Shown here: positions 20,123 to 29,157 of the stretch, one piece after another | Layout of the letters: each line of letters opens with the position of its first letter | Numbering within the stretch: the first letter of the stretch is position 1 | From: Prevotella sp. P6B1 | GTDB lineage: Bacteria > Bacteroidota > Bacteroidia > Bacteroidales > Bacteroidaceae | Direction of reading: 5' to 3' | NCBI RefSeq assembly: GCF_000702825.1 | Contig: NZ_JNKF01000016.1 | Location: 148,024 to 212,023, forward strand | DNA: 64,000 nt | Notes under the pieces: generated by a model | Databases searched by the model: none | The model's input: the letters and a program-made list of their open reading frames with translations, nothing else | What the model was told of the DNA's origin: nothing | Translations under genes and position numbers: made by a program

Positions 20123-22303
20123 TTAATTTGCCATTTCAGAAATAAACTTGATACGTACCAGTCGGATCTCATCCTCAGAGTAATCCTCGCCAAGTTCCTC
20201 TTCAGCAACACTCAGCTTATCTGTTTCACTCTCAGAGAAATAATCGTATATATCATCGACATGATCCTCATCCATCACTTCCTCGAGGAAGTAATCAATA
20301 TCAAGTTTCGTACCGCTATAAACGATAGCCTCTACTTCATCAAGCAGTTCCTCAAATTCGATACCCTGAGCCTCCGCGATATCATCGAGAGCTATCTGAC
20401 GGTCGATACTCTGAATAATCTTCACCTTCAGCATCGACTTCTTAGCCACAGTACGCACACGCATGTCAACCTGACGCTCTATATTGTTCTCCTCACAATA
20501 AGTCTTGATCAGCTCAACAAATTCCTTGGCATAAGGTTGTTTCACCTTACCCTCACCTACTCCCTGAATATTCTTCAACTCTTCAAGGGTGATAGGATAG
20601 TCAGTAGCCATCTGATCGATAGACACATCCTGGAAAATAACATAAGGTGGACGGCCGAGTTGCTTCGACACCTTCTTACGCAAATCACGCAGCATGGCAG
20701 TCAGAACAGGATCAAGTGAACTAACACCACCTTCATGGTCAACCGAGTCATAATCATCATTGAACTCTGCATCTTTCACAATCATAAACGACTTAGGAGC
20801 CTTAAGGAACTTCTTTCCTGCAGCCGTCAGTTTCAAAAGTCCGTAGTTTTCCACCTCCTTACGCAGGTAGCCTGCTATCAACGCCTGACGAATCACTGGA
20901 TTCCATATCTTTTCATCATCGTCAGCTCCTGCACCAAAAAGTTCCTGTTCATCATGATGATGAGCCAGAATCTCTTCGGTAGGTTTGCCAATAATAAAGT
21001 CAATCACATAGTCCGAGCGGAAGTTCTCCTTGATAACCTGGATCGTCTTCAGTACAATAACCAGCTGTTCCTGAGCCTCGATTTTAGTCTTTGGATGCAG
21101 ACAGTTGTCGCAGTTACCACAGTTATCCTTCTCGTAGGTCTCACCGAAATAGTGTAACAACATCTTACGGCGACAAACCGACGTCTCAGCATAAGCAGCG
21201 GTCTCAACCAACAACTGACGACCTATATCCTGTTCTGCCACAGGCTTACCTTCCATAAACTTATCAAGTTTCTGCAAGTCCTTATTCGAGTAGAAAGCCA
21301 GACAGATACCCTCGCCACCATCACGACCAGCACGGCCAGTCTCCTGATAATAGCCTTCGAGCGACTTAGGAATATCGTAGTGAATCACAAAACGCACATC
21401 GGGCTTATCGATTCCCATACCAAAGGCGATGGTAGCCACAATCACATCGATATTCTCCATCAGGAATTCGTCCTGTGTATTCGAACGGGTATTACTATCC
21501 AAACCTGCATGATAGGCAGCAGCCTTGATATCATTGGCACGCAGGATTGCAGCCAATTCTTCTACCTTCTTTCTCGACAAACAATAGATGATACCACTCT
21601 TGCCTGGATGTTGTTTAATAAACTTAATGATATCCTTGTCAACATCCTTGGTCTTCGCACGCACCTCATAATAAAGGTTAGGCCGGTTGAACGAACTCTT
21701 GAACTCTGCAGCATCAACAATTCCTAGATTTTTCTTGATATCTGTTCGTACCTTATCGGTAGCAGTAGCTGTCAGGGCAATAATCGGCGCCTGCCCAATC
21801 TCATTAACAATAGGACGAATCTTACGATACTCAGGACGGAAATCATGTCCCCATTCTGAAATACAGTGAGCCTCATCGATAGCGTAGAATGAAATTTTAA
21901 CTGATCGCAAAAACTCCACATTCTCTTCCTTTGTCAAAGATTCAGGAGCTACATACAACAACTTCGTACGTCCCGACAGCACGTCAGACTTCACCTGATC
22001 GATAGCAGCCTTATTCAGCGATGAGTTAAGATAGTGAGCCGTGCCCTCATCCTCGCTCATACTAGTGATGACGTCAACCTGATTCTTCATCAGCGCAATC
22101 AATGGTGATATCACGATAGCCGTACCCTCCATCAGCAGCGAAGGCAATTGGTAGCACAGCGACTTTCCACCACCGGTAGGCATCAGTACAAAGGTATCGT
22201 TGCCAGCCATCAGGTTCTGTATAATACGCTCCTGATCTCCTTTGAATGTATCAAATCCAAAGTACTTCTTCAGGGCTGCAGTGAGATTCAATTTTTCGTT
22301 CAT
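20123..22303 (-). CDS. recQ: ATP-dependent DNA helicase RecQ
   Basis: A 726-residue superfamily-2 3'-5' helicase for recombination repair and fork processing. The motifs are in order: Q motif and Walker A (TGGGKSLCYQ), DEAH box (AIDEAHCISEWGHDFR), aromatic-rich loop within it, motif VI (QETGRAGRDG), the zinc-binding RQC domain with Cys residues in CRRKMLLHYFGE and CGNCDNC, and an HRDC domain (~530-600, 'LRKKVSKQLGRPPYVIF'). The C-terminal ~110 residues extend beyond E. coli RecQ (~610 aa) and are acidic. It starts 12 bp after clpX, a genomic coupling seen in Bacteroidota. Confidence 0.95.
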   Translation of the reverse strand: MNEKLNLTAALKKYFGFDTFKGDQERIIQNLMAGNDTFVLMPTGGGKSLCYQLPSLLMEGTAIVISPLIALMKNQVDVITSMSEDEGTAHYLNSSLNKAAIDQVKSDVLSGRTKLLYVAPESLTKEENVEFLRSVKISFYAIDEAHCISEWGHDFRPEYRKIRPIVNEIGQAPIIALTATATDKVRTDIKKNLGIVDAAEFKSSFNRPNLYYEVRAKTKDVDKDIIKFIKQHPGKSGIIYCLSRKKVEELAAILRANDIKAAAYHAGLDSNTRSNTQDEFLMENIDVIVATIAFGMGIDKPDVRFVIHYDIPKSLEGYYQETGRAGRDGGEGICLAFYSNKDLQKLDKFMEGKPVAEQDIGRQLLVETAAYAETSVCRRKMLLHYFGETYEKDNCGNCDNCLHPKTKIEAQEQLVIVLKTIQVIKENFRSDYVIDFIIGKPTEEILAHHHDEQELFGAGADDDEKIWNPVIRQALIAGYLRKEVENYGLLKLTAAGKKFLKAPKSFMIVKDAEFNDDYDSVDHEGGVSSLDPVLTAMLRDLRKKVSKQLGRPPYVIFQDVSIDQMATDYPITLEELKNIQGVGEGKVKQPYAKEFVELIKTYCEENNIERQVDMRVRTVAKKSMLKVKIIQSIDRQIALDDIAEAQGIEFEELLDEVEAIVYSGTKLDIDYFLEEVMDEDHVDDIYDYFSESETDKLSVAEEELGEDYSEDEIRLVRIKFISEMAN

Positions 22304-22315
22304 ATTATTAGTTAG

Positions 22316-23554
22316 TTAGGCTTCCATGCTTTGGAGATGCGACTTATCCAACTGTTTCTTCACATAATCGGCAGTCACATTAAATTTCTTTGTTCGTTTA
22401 GATGGCAGATCAAACATGGCATCCATCATCACGTTCTCAACGATAGAACGCAATCCACGGGCACCAAGCTTATACTCAACGGCCTTATCTACGAGAGTTT
22501 CCAGCGCCTCCTTATCAAAGGTTAGCTCCACACCATCCATCTCGAAAAGTTTCTTATACTGACGGATAATTGAGTTCTTTGGCTCTGTAAGAATCTTCTC
22601 CAAGGCTTCACGATCCAAAGGATTCAAGTGGGTAAGCACTGGCAGACGACCGATAATCTCAGGAATCAGTCCGAACGACTTCAGATCCTGAGGTACAATA
22701 TACTGCATCAGATCGTTCTTATCAATCTTTCTGACGTTAGTCACCGAGTTATAACCCACCACATGGGTATTCATGCGCTGAGCAATCTTACGCTCGATAC
22801 CATCGAAAGCACCACCGCAAACGAACAGGATATTTCGAGTGTCCACATGGATATAATCCTGATCAGGATGCTTACGCCCCCCCTTGGGTGGCACGTTCAC
22901 CATGGTACCCTCTAATAACTTCAGCAATCCTTGCTGCACGCCCTCGCCACTAACGTCTCGGGTAATAGAGGGATTATCACTCTTACGGGCAATCTTATCT
23001 ATTTCATCAATGAATACAATACCGCGCTGAGCAGCCTCTACATTATAATCGGCTACCTGTAACAGACGCGACAAAATACTCTCCACATCCTCACCCACAT
23101 AGCCGGCTTCAGTAAACACTGTGGCATCAACGATGGTAAAAGGCACATCGAGAAGCTTAGCGATGGTGCGTGCCAGCAGAGTCTTACCCGTGCCAGTACT
23201 TCCCACCATAATAATATTACTCTTCTCAATTTCCACATCATCATCGACAGGCTGCTGCAGACGCTTATAGTGGTTATATACGGCCACTGACAAATAGCGC
23301 TTGGCATCGTCCTGCCCTATCACATATTGATCCAGATACGCCTTAATCTCCTTAGGTTTAGGCACCTTCATTGGTTCGGGCACAGCTACGCCTTTCTTAT
23401 CCTTGGCAACAGCCTTAGGGTTCTCCTTCAAGTTGTCCTGTACAATCTGATAAGCCTGACGTACACAATCACTACAGATATGTCCATTCAGACCACTTAT
23501 CAACAGCGCAACTTCCTTATCGCTTCTTCCACAAAAACTACAAACGTCCTTCAT
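22316..23554 (-). CDS. clpX: ATP-dependent Clp protease ATP-binding subunit ClpX
   Basis: A 412-residue AAA+ unfoldase partner of ClpP. The N-terminal zinc finger has C5, C8, C27 and C30. The AAA+ core has Walker [12 protein letters not shown], Walker [12 protein letters not shown] and sensor-2 '[11 protein letters not shown]'. The pore loop is seen as 'TEAGYVGED' (GYVG). The ClpP-docking loop, I-G-F in most ClpX, reads V266-G-Y268 here. It is preceded by clpP with a 12-bp gap and followed by recQ. Confidence 0.97.
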   Translation of the reverse strand: MKDVCSFCGRSDKEVALLISGLNGHICSDCVRQAYQIVQDNLKENPKAVAKDKKGVAVPEPMKVPKPKEIKAYLDQYVIGQDDAKRYLSVAVYNHYKRLQQPVDDDVEIEKSNIIMVGSTGTGKTLLARTIAKLLDVPFTIVDATVFTEAGYVGEDVESILSRLLQVADYNVEAAQRGIVFIDEIDKIARKSDNPSITRDVSGEGVQQGLLKLLEGTMVNVPPKGGRKHPDQDYIHVDTRNILFVCGGAFDGIERKIAQRMNTHVVGYNSVTNVRKIDKNDLMQYIVPQDLKSFGLIPEIIGRLPVLTHLNPLDREALEKILTEPKNSIIRQYKKLFEMDGVELTFDKEALETLVDKAVEYKLGARGLRSIVENVMMDAMFDLPSKRTKKFNVTADYVKKQLDKSHLQSMEA

Positions 23555-23566
23555 CTAATCTTCTTA

Positions 23567-24235
23567 TCACTTCTTCCTGGTGAGTACCTCATCAATCATA
23601 CCGTAGGCCTTGGCCTCTTCAGCCGTCATCCAGTAGTTACGGTCTGAATCTGCATATACCTTATCATAAGGTGTATGCGAATGTTCTGAGATAATGGTAT
23701 ACAACTCTTTCTTGAATTTCAGGATCTCCTTAGCTTCAATCTCGATATCCGACGCCTGCCCCTGAACACCACCCAGAGGCTGGTGAATCATGACTCGGCT
23801 ATGAGGTAGCGCCGAACGCTTACCCTCAGCACCAGCTACGAGCAGCACAGCACCCATTGAAGCAGCCATTCCTGTACAGATTGTAGCCACGTCGCTGGTA
23901 ATAAACTGCATAGTATCATAGATACCCAAGCCAGCAGTCACACTACCACCAGGCGAGTTAATATAAATAGAGATATCCTTTCCCGGATCGGTCGAATCAA
24001 GGAACAGTAACTGAGCCTGCAGCGTATTTGCCGTATAGTCGTCAATCTGTGTTCCGAGGAAGATGATACGATCCATCATCAGACGCGAGAACACATCCAT
24101 CTGAGTTACGTTCAACTGGCGTTCCTCAAGAATATAAGGATTCATATACTGGTTCTGAGCCTTGATAACATCATCAAGTACCAGACCGTTCATACCTAAA
24201 TGCCGGGTAGCATATTTTCTAAATTCATTATTCAT
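23567..24235 (-). CDS. clpP: ATP-dependent Clp protease proteolytic subunit ClpP
   Basis: A 222-residue serine peptidase that forms the tetradecameric barrel. The catalytic triad is Ser126 (GMAASMGA), His151 (RVMIHQPLGG) and Asp198 (DSDRNYWM). The N-terminal region is ~25 residues longer than mature E. coli ClpP and could include a processed propeptide. It has its own -7 box upstream (24301-24308) after the tig terminator, so it can be transcribed separately from tig. It likely serves both ClpX here and ClpA/ClpS encoded near 6.5-9 kb. Confidence 0.97.
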   Translation of the reverse strand: MNNEFRKYATRHLGMNGLVLDDVIKAQNQYMNPYILEERQLNVTQMDVFSRLMMDRIIFLGTQIDDYTANTLQAQLLFLDSTDPGKDISIYINSPGGSVTAGLGIYDTMQFITSDVATICTGMAASMGAVLLVAGAEGKRSALPHSRVMIHQPLGGVQGQASDIEIEAKEILKFKKELYTIISEHSHTPYDKVYADSDRNYWMTAEEAKAYGMIDEVLTRKK

Positions 24236-24260
24236 ACTCTATATCCTTTCTTATACATAA

Positions 24261-24345
24261 GAGAAAAGGTTATCGACCTTTCTCATCTTCATTTGGGACA
24301 CAAAGATAATAAAAAAGTCGATAACCCTTCTATTTTAGGGGTTAT
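24261..24345 (-). promoter_or_regulatory. clpP promoter bracketed by an inverted repeat
   Basis: TATCTTTG at 24301-24308 (minus) is a -7 box. GGTTATCGAC at 24269-24278 and its exact reverse complement at 24317-24326 flank it. The downstream arm is also part of a small 5'-UTR hairpin (24261-24284), and the upstream arm overlaps the tig terminator. The arrangement could be an operator pair or an alternative RNA fold in tig readthrough transcripts. Confidence 0.5.
24311..24345 (-). terminator. Terminator of tig
   Basis: On the minus strand ATAACCC/GGGTTAT forms a 7-bp stem, then CGAC and six T. It lies 17 bp after the tig stop. Confidence 0.55.
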
Positions 24346-24361
24346 TTTTTCCTAAAAAAGC

Positions 24362-25723
24362 TTATTTTTCTTGCATAAGCTTATTAAACTCCTCGAAAGT
24401 AACCTCTTTTTGATTCAACTTAACTACATTTTTGAGAGCTTCAGTCAGCTTCATGTCAACAGCGCGATCCACGAAATTGTCAACATTCTCACGTTTCTTC
24501 ATCTGCTCGTTAGCATAGTTCTCCAAAACATCATCGGGTACATTGCTCATACCATACTGGGCGAACTGAGCACGGATAGCCTCCTTGGCAACAGCCTTCA
24601 GATCAGCCTCCTCAACCTTAATGCTCTGAGCGGCTACCAGCTGCTCCTTAATCAGGTGCCAAGCCAACTCTTTAATGCTACCCTCGAAATTCTTCTCAAC
24701 GAAATCAGCGCCCTTATCCTGATTATTCTGAAGCATCACACGCTTCAGCAGAGCCTCTGGGAACTCAAGTTTACCAACCTTCTTCTCCATGTGCTTACGA
24801 ACATCGAGCAGGAACTTAAAGTCGCTATTCTGCTGCAACTGAGGAGCAATACTCTCGGCAATCTTAGCGCGGAAGGCCTTCTCATCCTTCACCTCACCCT
24901 CACCGAATACACGGTCGAAGAGTTTCTGGTCAACCTCTGCAGGCTGGAAGTGACGAATCTCAGTAATCTGGAAGCTGAAGTCAGCATTCAAATCCTTTAC
25001 ATCCTCCTTCTTAACCTTCAACAGGGCAGCAACCTCAGCATCGTTATCGGGATAAGCCTTCTTGGGGTTGAAAGTAATGATATCACCGGGCTTAGCACCG
25101 TCGAAGAGCTTTTTCTGATCATCGGCTTTGATGTAAGCAGGCATAACCATAGCAGCCTCGGTAGTGATACCACCTTCCTTGGTGTTACCATTCTCGTCAA
25201 GCTCGCGCATATCACCAGTCAGTGTATCGTTACCGCTGAACACCTCAGCCTTTACGAACTCGCCTGCCTGTGATGCATACATCTGCACCTGCTCGTCAAG
25301 CATCTTATCATCAACCTTGATGGTGTAATAGTCAATCTTATCTCTGCCAGTCAGCTCAGCCTTGAACTCGGGAGCAACAGCAATATCGAACACGAATGTC
25401 AGATCATCTGCGTTCTCAAAGTCCTGGGGTACCTGCTTCTCCTGATTTGGAAGGGGCTCACCCAACATCTGGATCTTGTTCTCACGAACATACTCATACA
25501 GCTTCTCGCCCAGCAACTTGTTAACCTCGTCAACCTTCACTGCTGTGCCATACTGCTTCTTAATCATTCCCATGGGAACCATACCTGGACGGAATCCAGG
25601 GACCTGTGCCTTCTTACGATAATTTTTCAGCTGCTTCTCTACTGCATCCTGATAATCTGCCTTCTCAACAGTCATAGTCAACAGACCATTGATTTTGTCG
25701 GCGCACTCAAACGAAATTTTCAT
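24362..25723 (-). CDS. tig: Trigger factor, ribosome-associated chaperone
   Basis: A 453-residue chaperone that binds nascent chains at the ribosomal exit tunnel. The ribosome-docking loop with the GFRxGxxP signature is present (PGFRPGMVPMGMIKKQYG, ~residues 42-60). The middle PPIase domain (~150-245) is divergent from the FKBP consensus and catalytic activity is doubtful. The C-terminal helical arms follow. Length is close to the usual 430-450. It is the first gene of tig-clpP-clpX-recQ, the common bacterial tig/clpPX association. Confidence 0.95.
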   Translation of the reverse strand: MKISFECADKINGLLTMTVEKADYQDAVEKQLKNYRKKAQVPGFRPGMVPMGMIKKQYGTAVKVDEVNKLLGEKLYEYVRENKIQMLGEPLPNQEKQVPQDFENADDLTFVFDIAVAPEFKAELTGRDKIDYYTIKVDDKMLDEQVQMYASQAGEFVKAEVFSGNDTLTGDMRELDENGNTKEGGITTEAAMVMPAYIKADDQKKLFDGAKPGDIITFNPKKAYPDNDAEVAALLKVKKEDVKDLNADFSFQITEIRHFQPAEVDQKLFDRVFGEGEVKDEKAFRAKIAESIAPQLQQNSDFKFLLDVRKHMEKKVGKLEFPEALLKRVMLQNNQDKGADFVEKNFEGSIKELAWHLIKEQLVAAQSIKVEEADLKAVAKEAIRAQFAQYGMSNVPDDVLENYANEQMKKRENVDNFVDRAVDMKLTEALKNVVKLNQKEVTFEEFNKLMQEK

Positions 25724-25767
25724 CTTCTTATGTACTTATTTATAATATATATTCAAATATTGGGGTG

Positions 25768-25775
25768 CAAAAGTA
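25768..25775 (-). promoter_or_regulatory. -7 box of tig
   Basis: TACTTTTG on the minus strand 44 bp upstream of the tig ATG. It directly follows the T-run of the lptB terminator. Confidence 0.6.
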
Positions 25776-25776
25776 C

Positions 25777-25807
25777 AAAAAAACGGCGTAACCAACGTCG
25801 TTTTTTC
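25777..25807 (-). terminator. Terminator downstream of lptB
   Basis: AAAAAACG and CGTTTTTT arms form an A/T-rich stem with a short loop and one imperfect pair, ending in a seven-T run on the minus strand. It begins within 6 bp of the lptB stop. Confidence 0.6.
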
Positions 25808-25812
25808 AATTT

Positions 25813-26610
25813 TTAACTTTTTTCAGCCAGTTCCTTAGCATTTCGTTCCATTTCTATCTGCTGGAAATTCTTTTTCCTTAATTCGAACGATTCAGTCAGA
25901 TATTTTTCACGAACAATCTGATTAGCAGCCAACTCTTCAGGCGTTCCCTGGAACAAAATCCTACCCTCAAACAATAGATAAGCACGGTCGGTAATAGCCA
26001 GTGTCTCATCCACATTATGGTCCGTAATCAGAATTCCTATGTTCAGATATTTCAACTTATAAACTATCTGCTGAATATCTTCTACAGCAATAGGGTCAAC
26101 GCCTGCAAAGGGTTCATCGAGCATGATGAATTTCGGTTCAATAGCCAGACAACGCGCAATCTCCGTACGGCGGCGCTCACCACCCGACAGACGATCACCC
26201 AAGTTCTTACGGACCTTCTCTAAACGGAACTCACGAATCAACTCCTCCAGCTTATTCAACTGATAATCGCGAGGTTTTCCTGTCATCTCCAGCACTGAGA
26301 GAATATTATCCTCAACACTCATCTTACGGAACACACTGGCTTCCTGTGCCAAATAGCCGATTCCAGCACGAGCACGCTTATAAACAGGGAATTTTGTCAC
26401 ATCTTCATCACCTAAAAATATATGACCACCATTAGGCACGATCAGTCCTGTAGTCATATAGAATGAAGTAGTCTTACCAGCACCATTAGGTCCCAGCAGT
26501 CCCACAATTTCTCCCTGCTTCACATCGAAGCTAACATCATTAACCACCGTACGCTTACCATAGCGTTTCACGAGGCCTTCTGTCCGTAGTACAATACGAT
26601 CTTCTTCCAT
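25813..26610 (-). CDS. lptB: LPS export ABC transporter ATP-binding protein LptB
   Basis: Cytoplasmic ATPase that powers LPS extraction from the inner membrane (LptB2FG). The 265-residue protein has Walker [11 protein letters not shown]-loop ([12 protein letters not shown]), the LptB-type signature '[15 protein letters not shown]', Walker [14 protein letters not shown] and the switch His (ITDHNV). A C-terminal extension of ~25 residues is charged. The ATG at 26610 is used: an in-frame TTG at 26622 is part of the -7 promoter box and cannot be in the message. No lptF/G is adjacent. It is divergent from mlaE. Confidence 0.93.
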   Translation of the reverse strand: MEEDRIVLRTEGLVKRYGKRTVVNDVSFDVKQGEIVGLLGPNGAGKTTSFYMTTGLIVPNGGHIFLGDEDVTKFPVYKRARAGIGYLAQEASVFRKMSVEDNILSVLEMTGKPRDYQLNKLEELIREFRLEKVRKNLGDRLSGGERRRTEIARCLAIEPKFIMLDEPFAGVDPIAVEDIQQIVYKLKYLNIGILITDHNVDETLAITDRAYLLFEGRILFQGTPEELAANQIVREKYLTESFELRKKNFQQIEMERNAKELAEKS

Positions 26611-26619
26611 AATCGGCTG

Positions 26620-26627
26620 CAAAGGTA
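26620..26627 (-). promoter_or_regulatory. -7 box of lptB
   Basis: TACCTTTG on the minus strand, only 9 bp upstream of the ATG, so the transcript should have a leader of a few nucleotides at most. Confidence 0.6.
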
Positions 26628-26639
26628 ATTAAAAAATGG

Positions 26640-26712
26640 AACACAGAGATACAAAGATACAGAGTTTTTTGTTTTTTTATTATAAATCTACGTATCATTG
26701 TGCCTTTGTGTT
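26640..26712. repeat. Imperfect inverted repeat in the lptB-mlaE divergent region
   Basis: A 21-bp arm at 26640-26660 (AACACAGAGATAC...) pairs with 26692-26712 at 17 of 21 positions around a 31-bp T-rich centre. No transposase or target-site duplication is visible. It resembles dispersed intergenic palindromes, but copy number is unknown. Confidence 0.45.
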
Positions 26713-26724
26713 GAAAAAAAATAG

Positions 26725-26732
26725 TAATTTTG
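26725..26732 (+). promoter_or_regulatory. -7 box of mlaE-mlaF
   Basis: TAATTTTG, 27 bp upstream of the mlaE ATG. The following CAGCCGA matches the sequence after the divergent lptB -7 box. Confidence 0.6.
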
Positions 26733-26759
26733 CAGCCGAAATATATTAGTTTGTTTGCA

Positions 26760-27506
26760 ATGTTATCACATAAATGGCTGACCACCTTTGGTCAATATCT
26801 GATGTTCATGGGACGTGTATTCTCTCGTCCAGAACGCATGAGGATGTTCCTCAAACAGTATGTCACCGAGATGACCCAATTGGGCATCAACTCTATCGGC
26901 ATCGTACTCATCATCTCTTTCTTCATTGGCGCCGTCATCTGTATTCAGATGAAACTCAACATCCAGAGTCCTTGGATGCCACGTTGGGTAGCCGGATACA
27001 CCACCCGCGAGATTTTATTGCTGGAATTTTCAAGCTCTATCATGTGTTTAATTCTAGCAGGAAAGGTTGGATCCAACATTGCCTCTGAATTAGGAACTAT
27101 GCGAGTTACCCAACAGATTGACGCACTTGAAATTATGGGCATCAATTCTGCATGTTATCTTATTCTGCCCAAAATCATCGGCATGCTCACCATCATGCCG
27201 TTCCTCGTCATATTCTCATCGGCCACAGGTATCATTGGAGCTTATGGCACTGCTTACTTAGGACACATCATCGCGCCCGACGACCTGACATCAGGACTGC
27301 AACACGCTTTCATTCCGTGGTTTGTATGGATGAGCATCATCAAAAGCCAGTTCTTTGCGTTCATTATCTCGAGCGTGCCCGCCTTCTGCGGCTACACCGT
27401 CGAAGGCGGTAGCGTCAATGTAGGCAAGGCATCTACCGACGCCGTTGTCACCTCAAGCGTACTCATCCTATTCTCCGATGTTTTCCTAACACAGCTACTA
27501 TCATGA
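26760..27506 (+). CDS. mlaE: MlaE-family ABC transporter permease
   Basis: A 248-residue inner-membrane permease of the MlaE/TrgB (DUF140) family that moves phospholipids between inner and outer membrane. Five or so hydrophobic segments are visible with the family motifs 'VLIISFFIGAVICIQMKLN', 'LAGKVGSNIASELGTMRVTQQIDALEIMG' (GKVGSNIASELGTM) and 'FFAFIISSVPAFCGYTVEGG'. The ATG at 26760 was chosen because the in-frame TTG at 26730 falls in the promoter. It overlaps the ATPase gene by 4 bp. The substrate-binding MlaD partner is not in the window immediately downstream. Confidence 0.92.
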   Translation: MLSHKWLTTFGQYLMFMGRVFSRPERMRMFLKQYVTEMTQLGINSIGIVLIISFFIGAVICIQMKLNIQSPWMPRWVAGYTTREILLLEFSSSIMCLILAGKVGSNIASELGTMRVTQQIDALEIMGINSACYLILPKIIGMLTIMPFLVIFSSATGIIGAYGTAYLGHIIAPDDLTSGLQHAFIPWFVWMSIIKSQFFAFIISSVPAFCGYTVEGGSVNVGKASTDAVVTSSVLILFSDVFLTQLLS

Positions 27507-28276
27507 TCGAAGTCAAGCATTTATATAAGAGTTTTGAGGACAAAGAAGTCCTTAAGGACATTAATACTGTTTTCGAGGACGGAAAGACAAACCTCATTAT
27601 CGGACAAAGTGGTTCCGGCAAGACCGTCCTAATGAAAAATCTTGTCGGATTATTCGAACCAACCAAGGGAGAGATACTATATGACGGCCGTAATTTCGTA
27701 AGCATGTCGAAACATGAGAAAGTCATGATGCGACGTGAGATGGGCATGATATTCCAAAGCGCAGCCCTTTTTGACTCGATGACGGTACTTGAGAATGTCA
27801 TGTTTCCACTCGACATGTTTTCATCAATGACATTTCGAGAGCGTAAGCATCGTGCAAAAGAGTGTTTGGACCGCGTAAATCTTGGTGGTGCCGACGACAA
27901 ATTCCCTGGCGAAATATCCGGCGGCATGCAGAAGCGCGTAGCCATTGCACGCGCCATTGCCCTCAATCCCAAATATCTGTTTTGCGACGAGCCAAACTCC
28001 GGACTCGACCCAAAAACATCGCTGGTTATCGACCAGCTACTACACTCCATCACGCAGGAATACAACATGACGACCATCATCAACACTCATGATATGAACT
28101 CCGTCATGGGAATTGGTGAGAATATCATTTTTATTTACGAAGGAAATAAAGAGTGGCAAGGCGTAAGTGCCGACGTCATGGGTTCATCCAATGCCCGCCT
28201 AACCGATTTTATATTCGCCAGCGACCTATTAAAAAATATGCGGAAAATCGTCATGGACAATGGTCTGACATTATAG
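27503..28276 (+). CDS. mlaF: MlaF-like ABC transporter ATP-binding protein
   Basis: A 257-residue ATPase. Walker A GQSGSGKTVL, Q-loop (MIFQSAALFDSM), signature 'GEISGGMQKRVAIARA', Walker B LFCDEPNSGLDP and switch His (INTHDM) are all present; the S-A-A-L-F-D-S motif after the Q-loop is typical of MlaF. It overlaps mlaE by 4 bp, so the pair is translated together. Together with MlaE it is predicted to maintain outer-membrane lipid asymmetry or phospholipid transport. Usual downstream mlaD is missing here, so MlaD may be encoded elsewhere. Confidence 0.92.
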   Translation: MIEVKHLYKSFEDKEVLKDINTVFEDGKTNLIIGQSGSGKTVLMKNLVGLFEPTKGEILYDGRNFVSMSKHEKVMMRREMGMIFQSAALFDSMTVLENVMFPLDMFSSMTFRERKHRAKECLDRVNLGGADDKFPGEISGGMQKRVAIARAIALNPKYLFCDEPNSGLDPKTSLVIDQLLHSITQEYNMTTIINTHDMNSVMGIGENIIFIYEGNKEWQGVSADVMGSSNARLTDFIFASDLLKNMRKIVMDNGLTL

Positions 28277-28324
28277 ACAAAAAGCGAAAATTACCTAATT
28301 ATTAAATAAAAAATTCCAAAAAAC

Positions 28325-28355
28325 TTGTGCGATTCAGAATTTTTGTTTACTTTTG
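28325..28355 (+). promoter_or_regulatory. Promoter of the RsbW/STAS/HATPase module
   Basis: TTG (28325-28327), a 20-bp spacer and TACTTTTG (28348-28355) match the Bacteroidota consensus. Start of transcription is expected ~35 bp upstream of the first ATG. Confidence 0.75.
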
Positions 28356-28398
28356 CAGCAATAATCGAAATTATAACATCCAATTTTAGCAATTTTAT

Positions 28399-28818
28399 AT
28401 GAAAAAGGAAATTAAGATTAAGAATCAGGTTGGTGAACTGGAAAAAGTCAATACCTTCATCGAAGAAATCGGTGAAGAATTACAGCTCGACATGGAGCTC
28501 CTGATGAACTTGAACCTGGTTATGGAGGAAATGGTTTCTAACGTTATCTTCTATGCTTATCCTGAAGGGAAGACTGCTGACATCGAATTGTCTGCCGAGT
28601 GCATTGGCCACACGCTCACTTTCGTACTGAGCGACAAAGGCCGCGAGTTCGATCCTACCATGAAGGAAGATATCGACACCGCTACAGATCCAGCCGATCG
28701 CGAGTTGGGCGGTTTGGGTATCTACATCGTAAAGAACATCATGAACGAGGTTACCTACCAGCGTTTGGAAGGCAAGAATCTACTTACTATGAAGAAAGAT
28801 TTAAACGAAGAAATTTAA
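28399..28818 (+). CDS. RsbW/SpoIIAB-like anti-sigma factor kinase domain protein
   Basis: A 139-residue single HATPase_c_2 domain protein. N-box 'EEMVSNVIFYAYP', G1 'LSDKGREFDP' and G2 'ELGGLGIYIVKNIMNEV' are present, as in serine kinases that phosphorylate STAS antagonists and in anti-sigma factors. The next gene encodes a STAS protein, the usual substrate of such kinases. No sigma factor is adjacent, and Bacteroidota lack sigma-B, so the regulated partner is unknown and may be enzyme- or membrane-linked. The gene has its own consensus promoter. Confidence 0.82.
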   Translation: MKKEIKIKNQVGELEKVNTFIEEIGEELQLDMELLMNLNLVMEEMVSNVIFYAYPEGKTADIELSAECIGHTLTFVLSDKGREFDPTMKEDIDTATDPADRELGGLGIYIVKNIMNEVTYQRLEGKNLLTMKKDLNEEI

Positions 28819-28842
28819 TAGAACTTTAGATAACACAGAATT

Positions 28843-29154
28843 ATGACACAGATTATCAAAGAAGGTGGAAAAACCATTATTAAGACCGGTTCAAGAATCG
28901 ACACTATGAATGCCAACCAATTCGAGCAGGACATCCAGCCCGCCTTGAAAGAGGGCGGTGTAGATCTCGAAATGGACTGCACAGAACTTACATACATGGC
29001 CAGTTCAGGTCTTCGCATCATCCAGAAGACTATGCGCACAGTGACACAGCTGAAAGGCCAGTTCAAGATAACCAACGTTTCGCCCGAGATCTATAAGATC
29101 CTGGCAATGACAGGTTTCACCAAGTTCATGAAGGTTGAACAGAAAAAAGCATAA
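28843..29154 (+). CDS. STAS-domain anti-sigma factor antagonist-like protein
   Basis: A 103-residue STAS protein of the SpoIIAA/RsbV type. The core strand 'VDLEMDCTELTYMASSGLRII' region (DCTELTYMASSGLR) contains the S54-S55 pair where SpoIIAA carries its phosphorylatable Ser in D-S-S-G-L. The D before the serines is replaced by A (M-A-S-S-G). It starts 24 bp after the RsbW-like gene and ends 3 bp before a membrane HATPase gene. A partner-switching cycle of kinase, STAS antagonist and phosphatase is the known logic of the family; the phosphatase (PP2C) is not in the window. Confidence 0.85.
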   Translation: MTQIIKEGGKTIIKTGSRIDTMNANQFEQDIQPALKEGGVDLEMDCTELTYMASSGLRIIQKTMRTVTQLKGQFKITNVSPEIYKILAMTGFTKFMKVEQKKA

Positions 29155-29157
29155 CAT

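Noticed and set aside
20078..20719. 213-codon open frame on the plus strand opposite recQ
   Set aside because: It is a shadow of the recQ reading frame, with no domain or context support.
24371..25273. 300-codon open frame on the plus strand opposite tig
   Set aside because: It is antisense to an intact, well-conserved tig gene, has no recognisable domain and no promoter or good start.
26611..26622. TTG start of lptB four codons upstream
   Set aside because: The TTG belongs to the TACCTTTG promoter box, upstream of transcription start.
26640..26712. Insertion sequence or MITE between lptB and mlaE
   Set aside because: Imperfect arms are seen, but there is no transposase remnant or target-site duplication; kept only as a palindrome.
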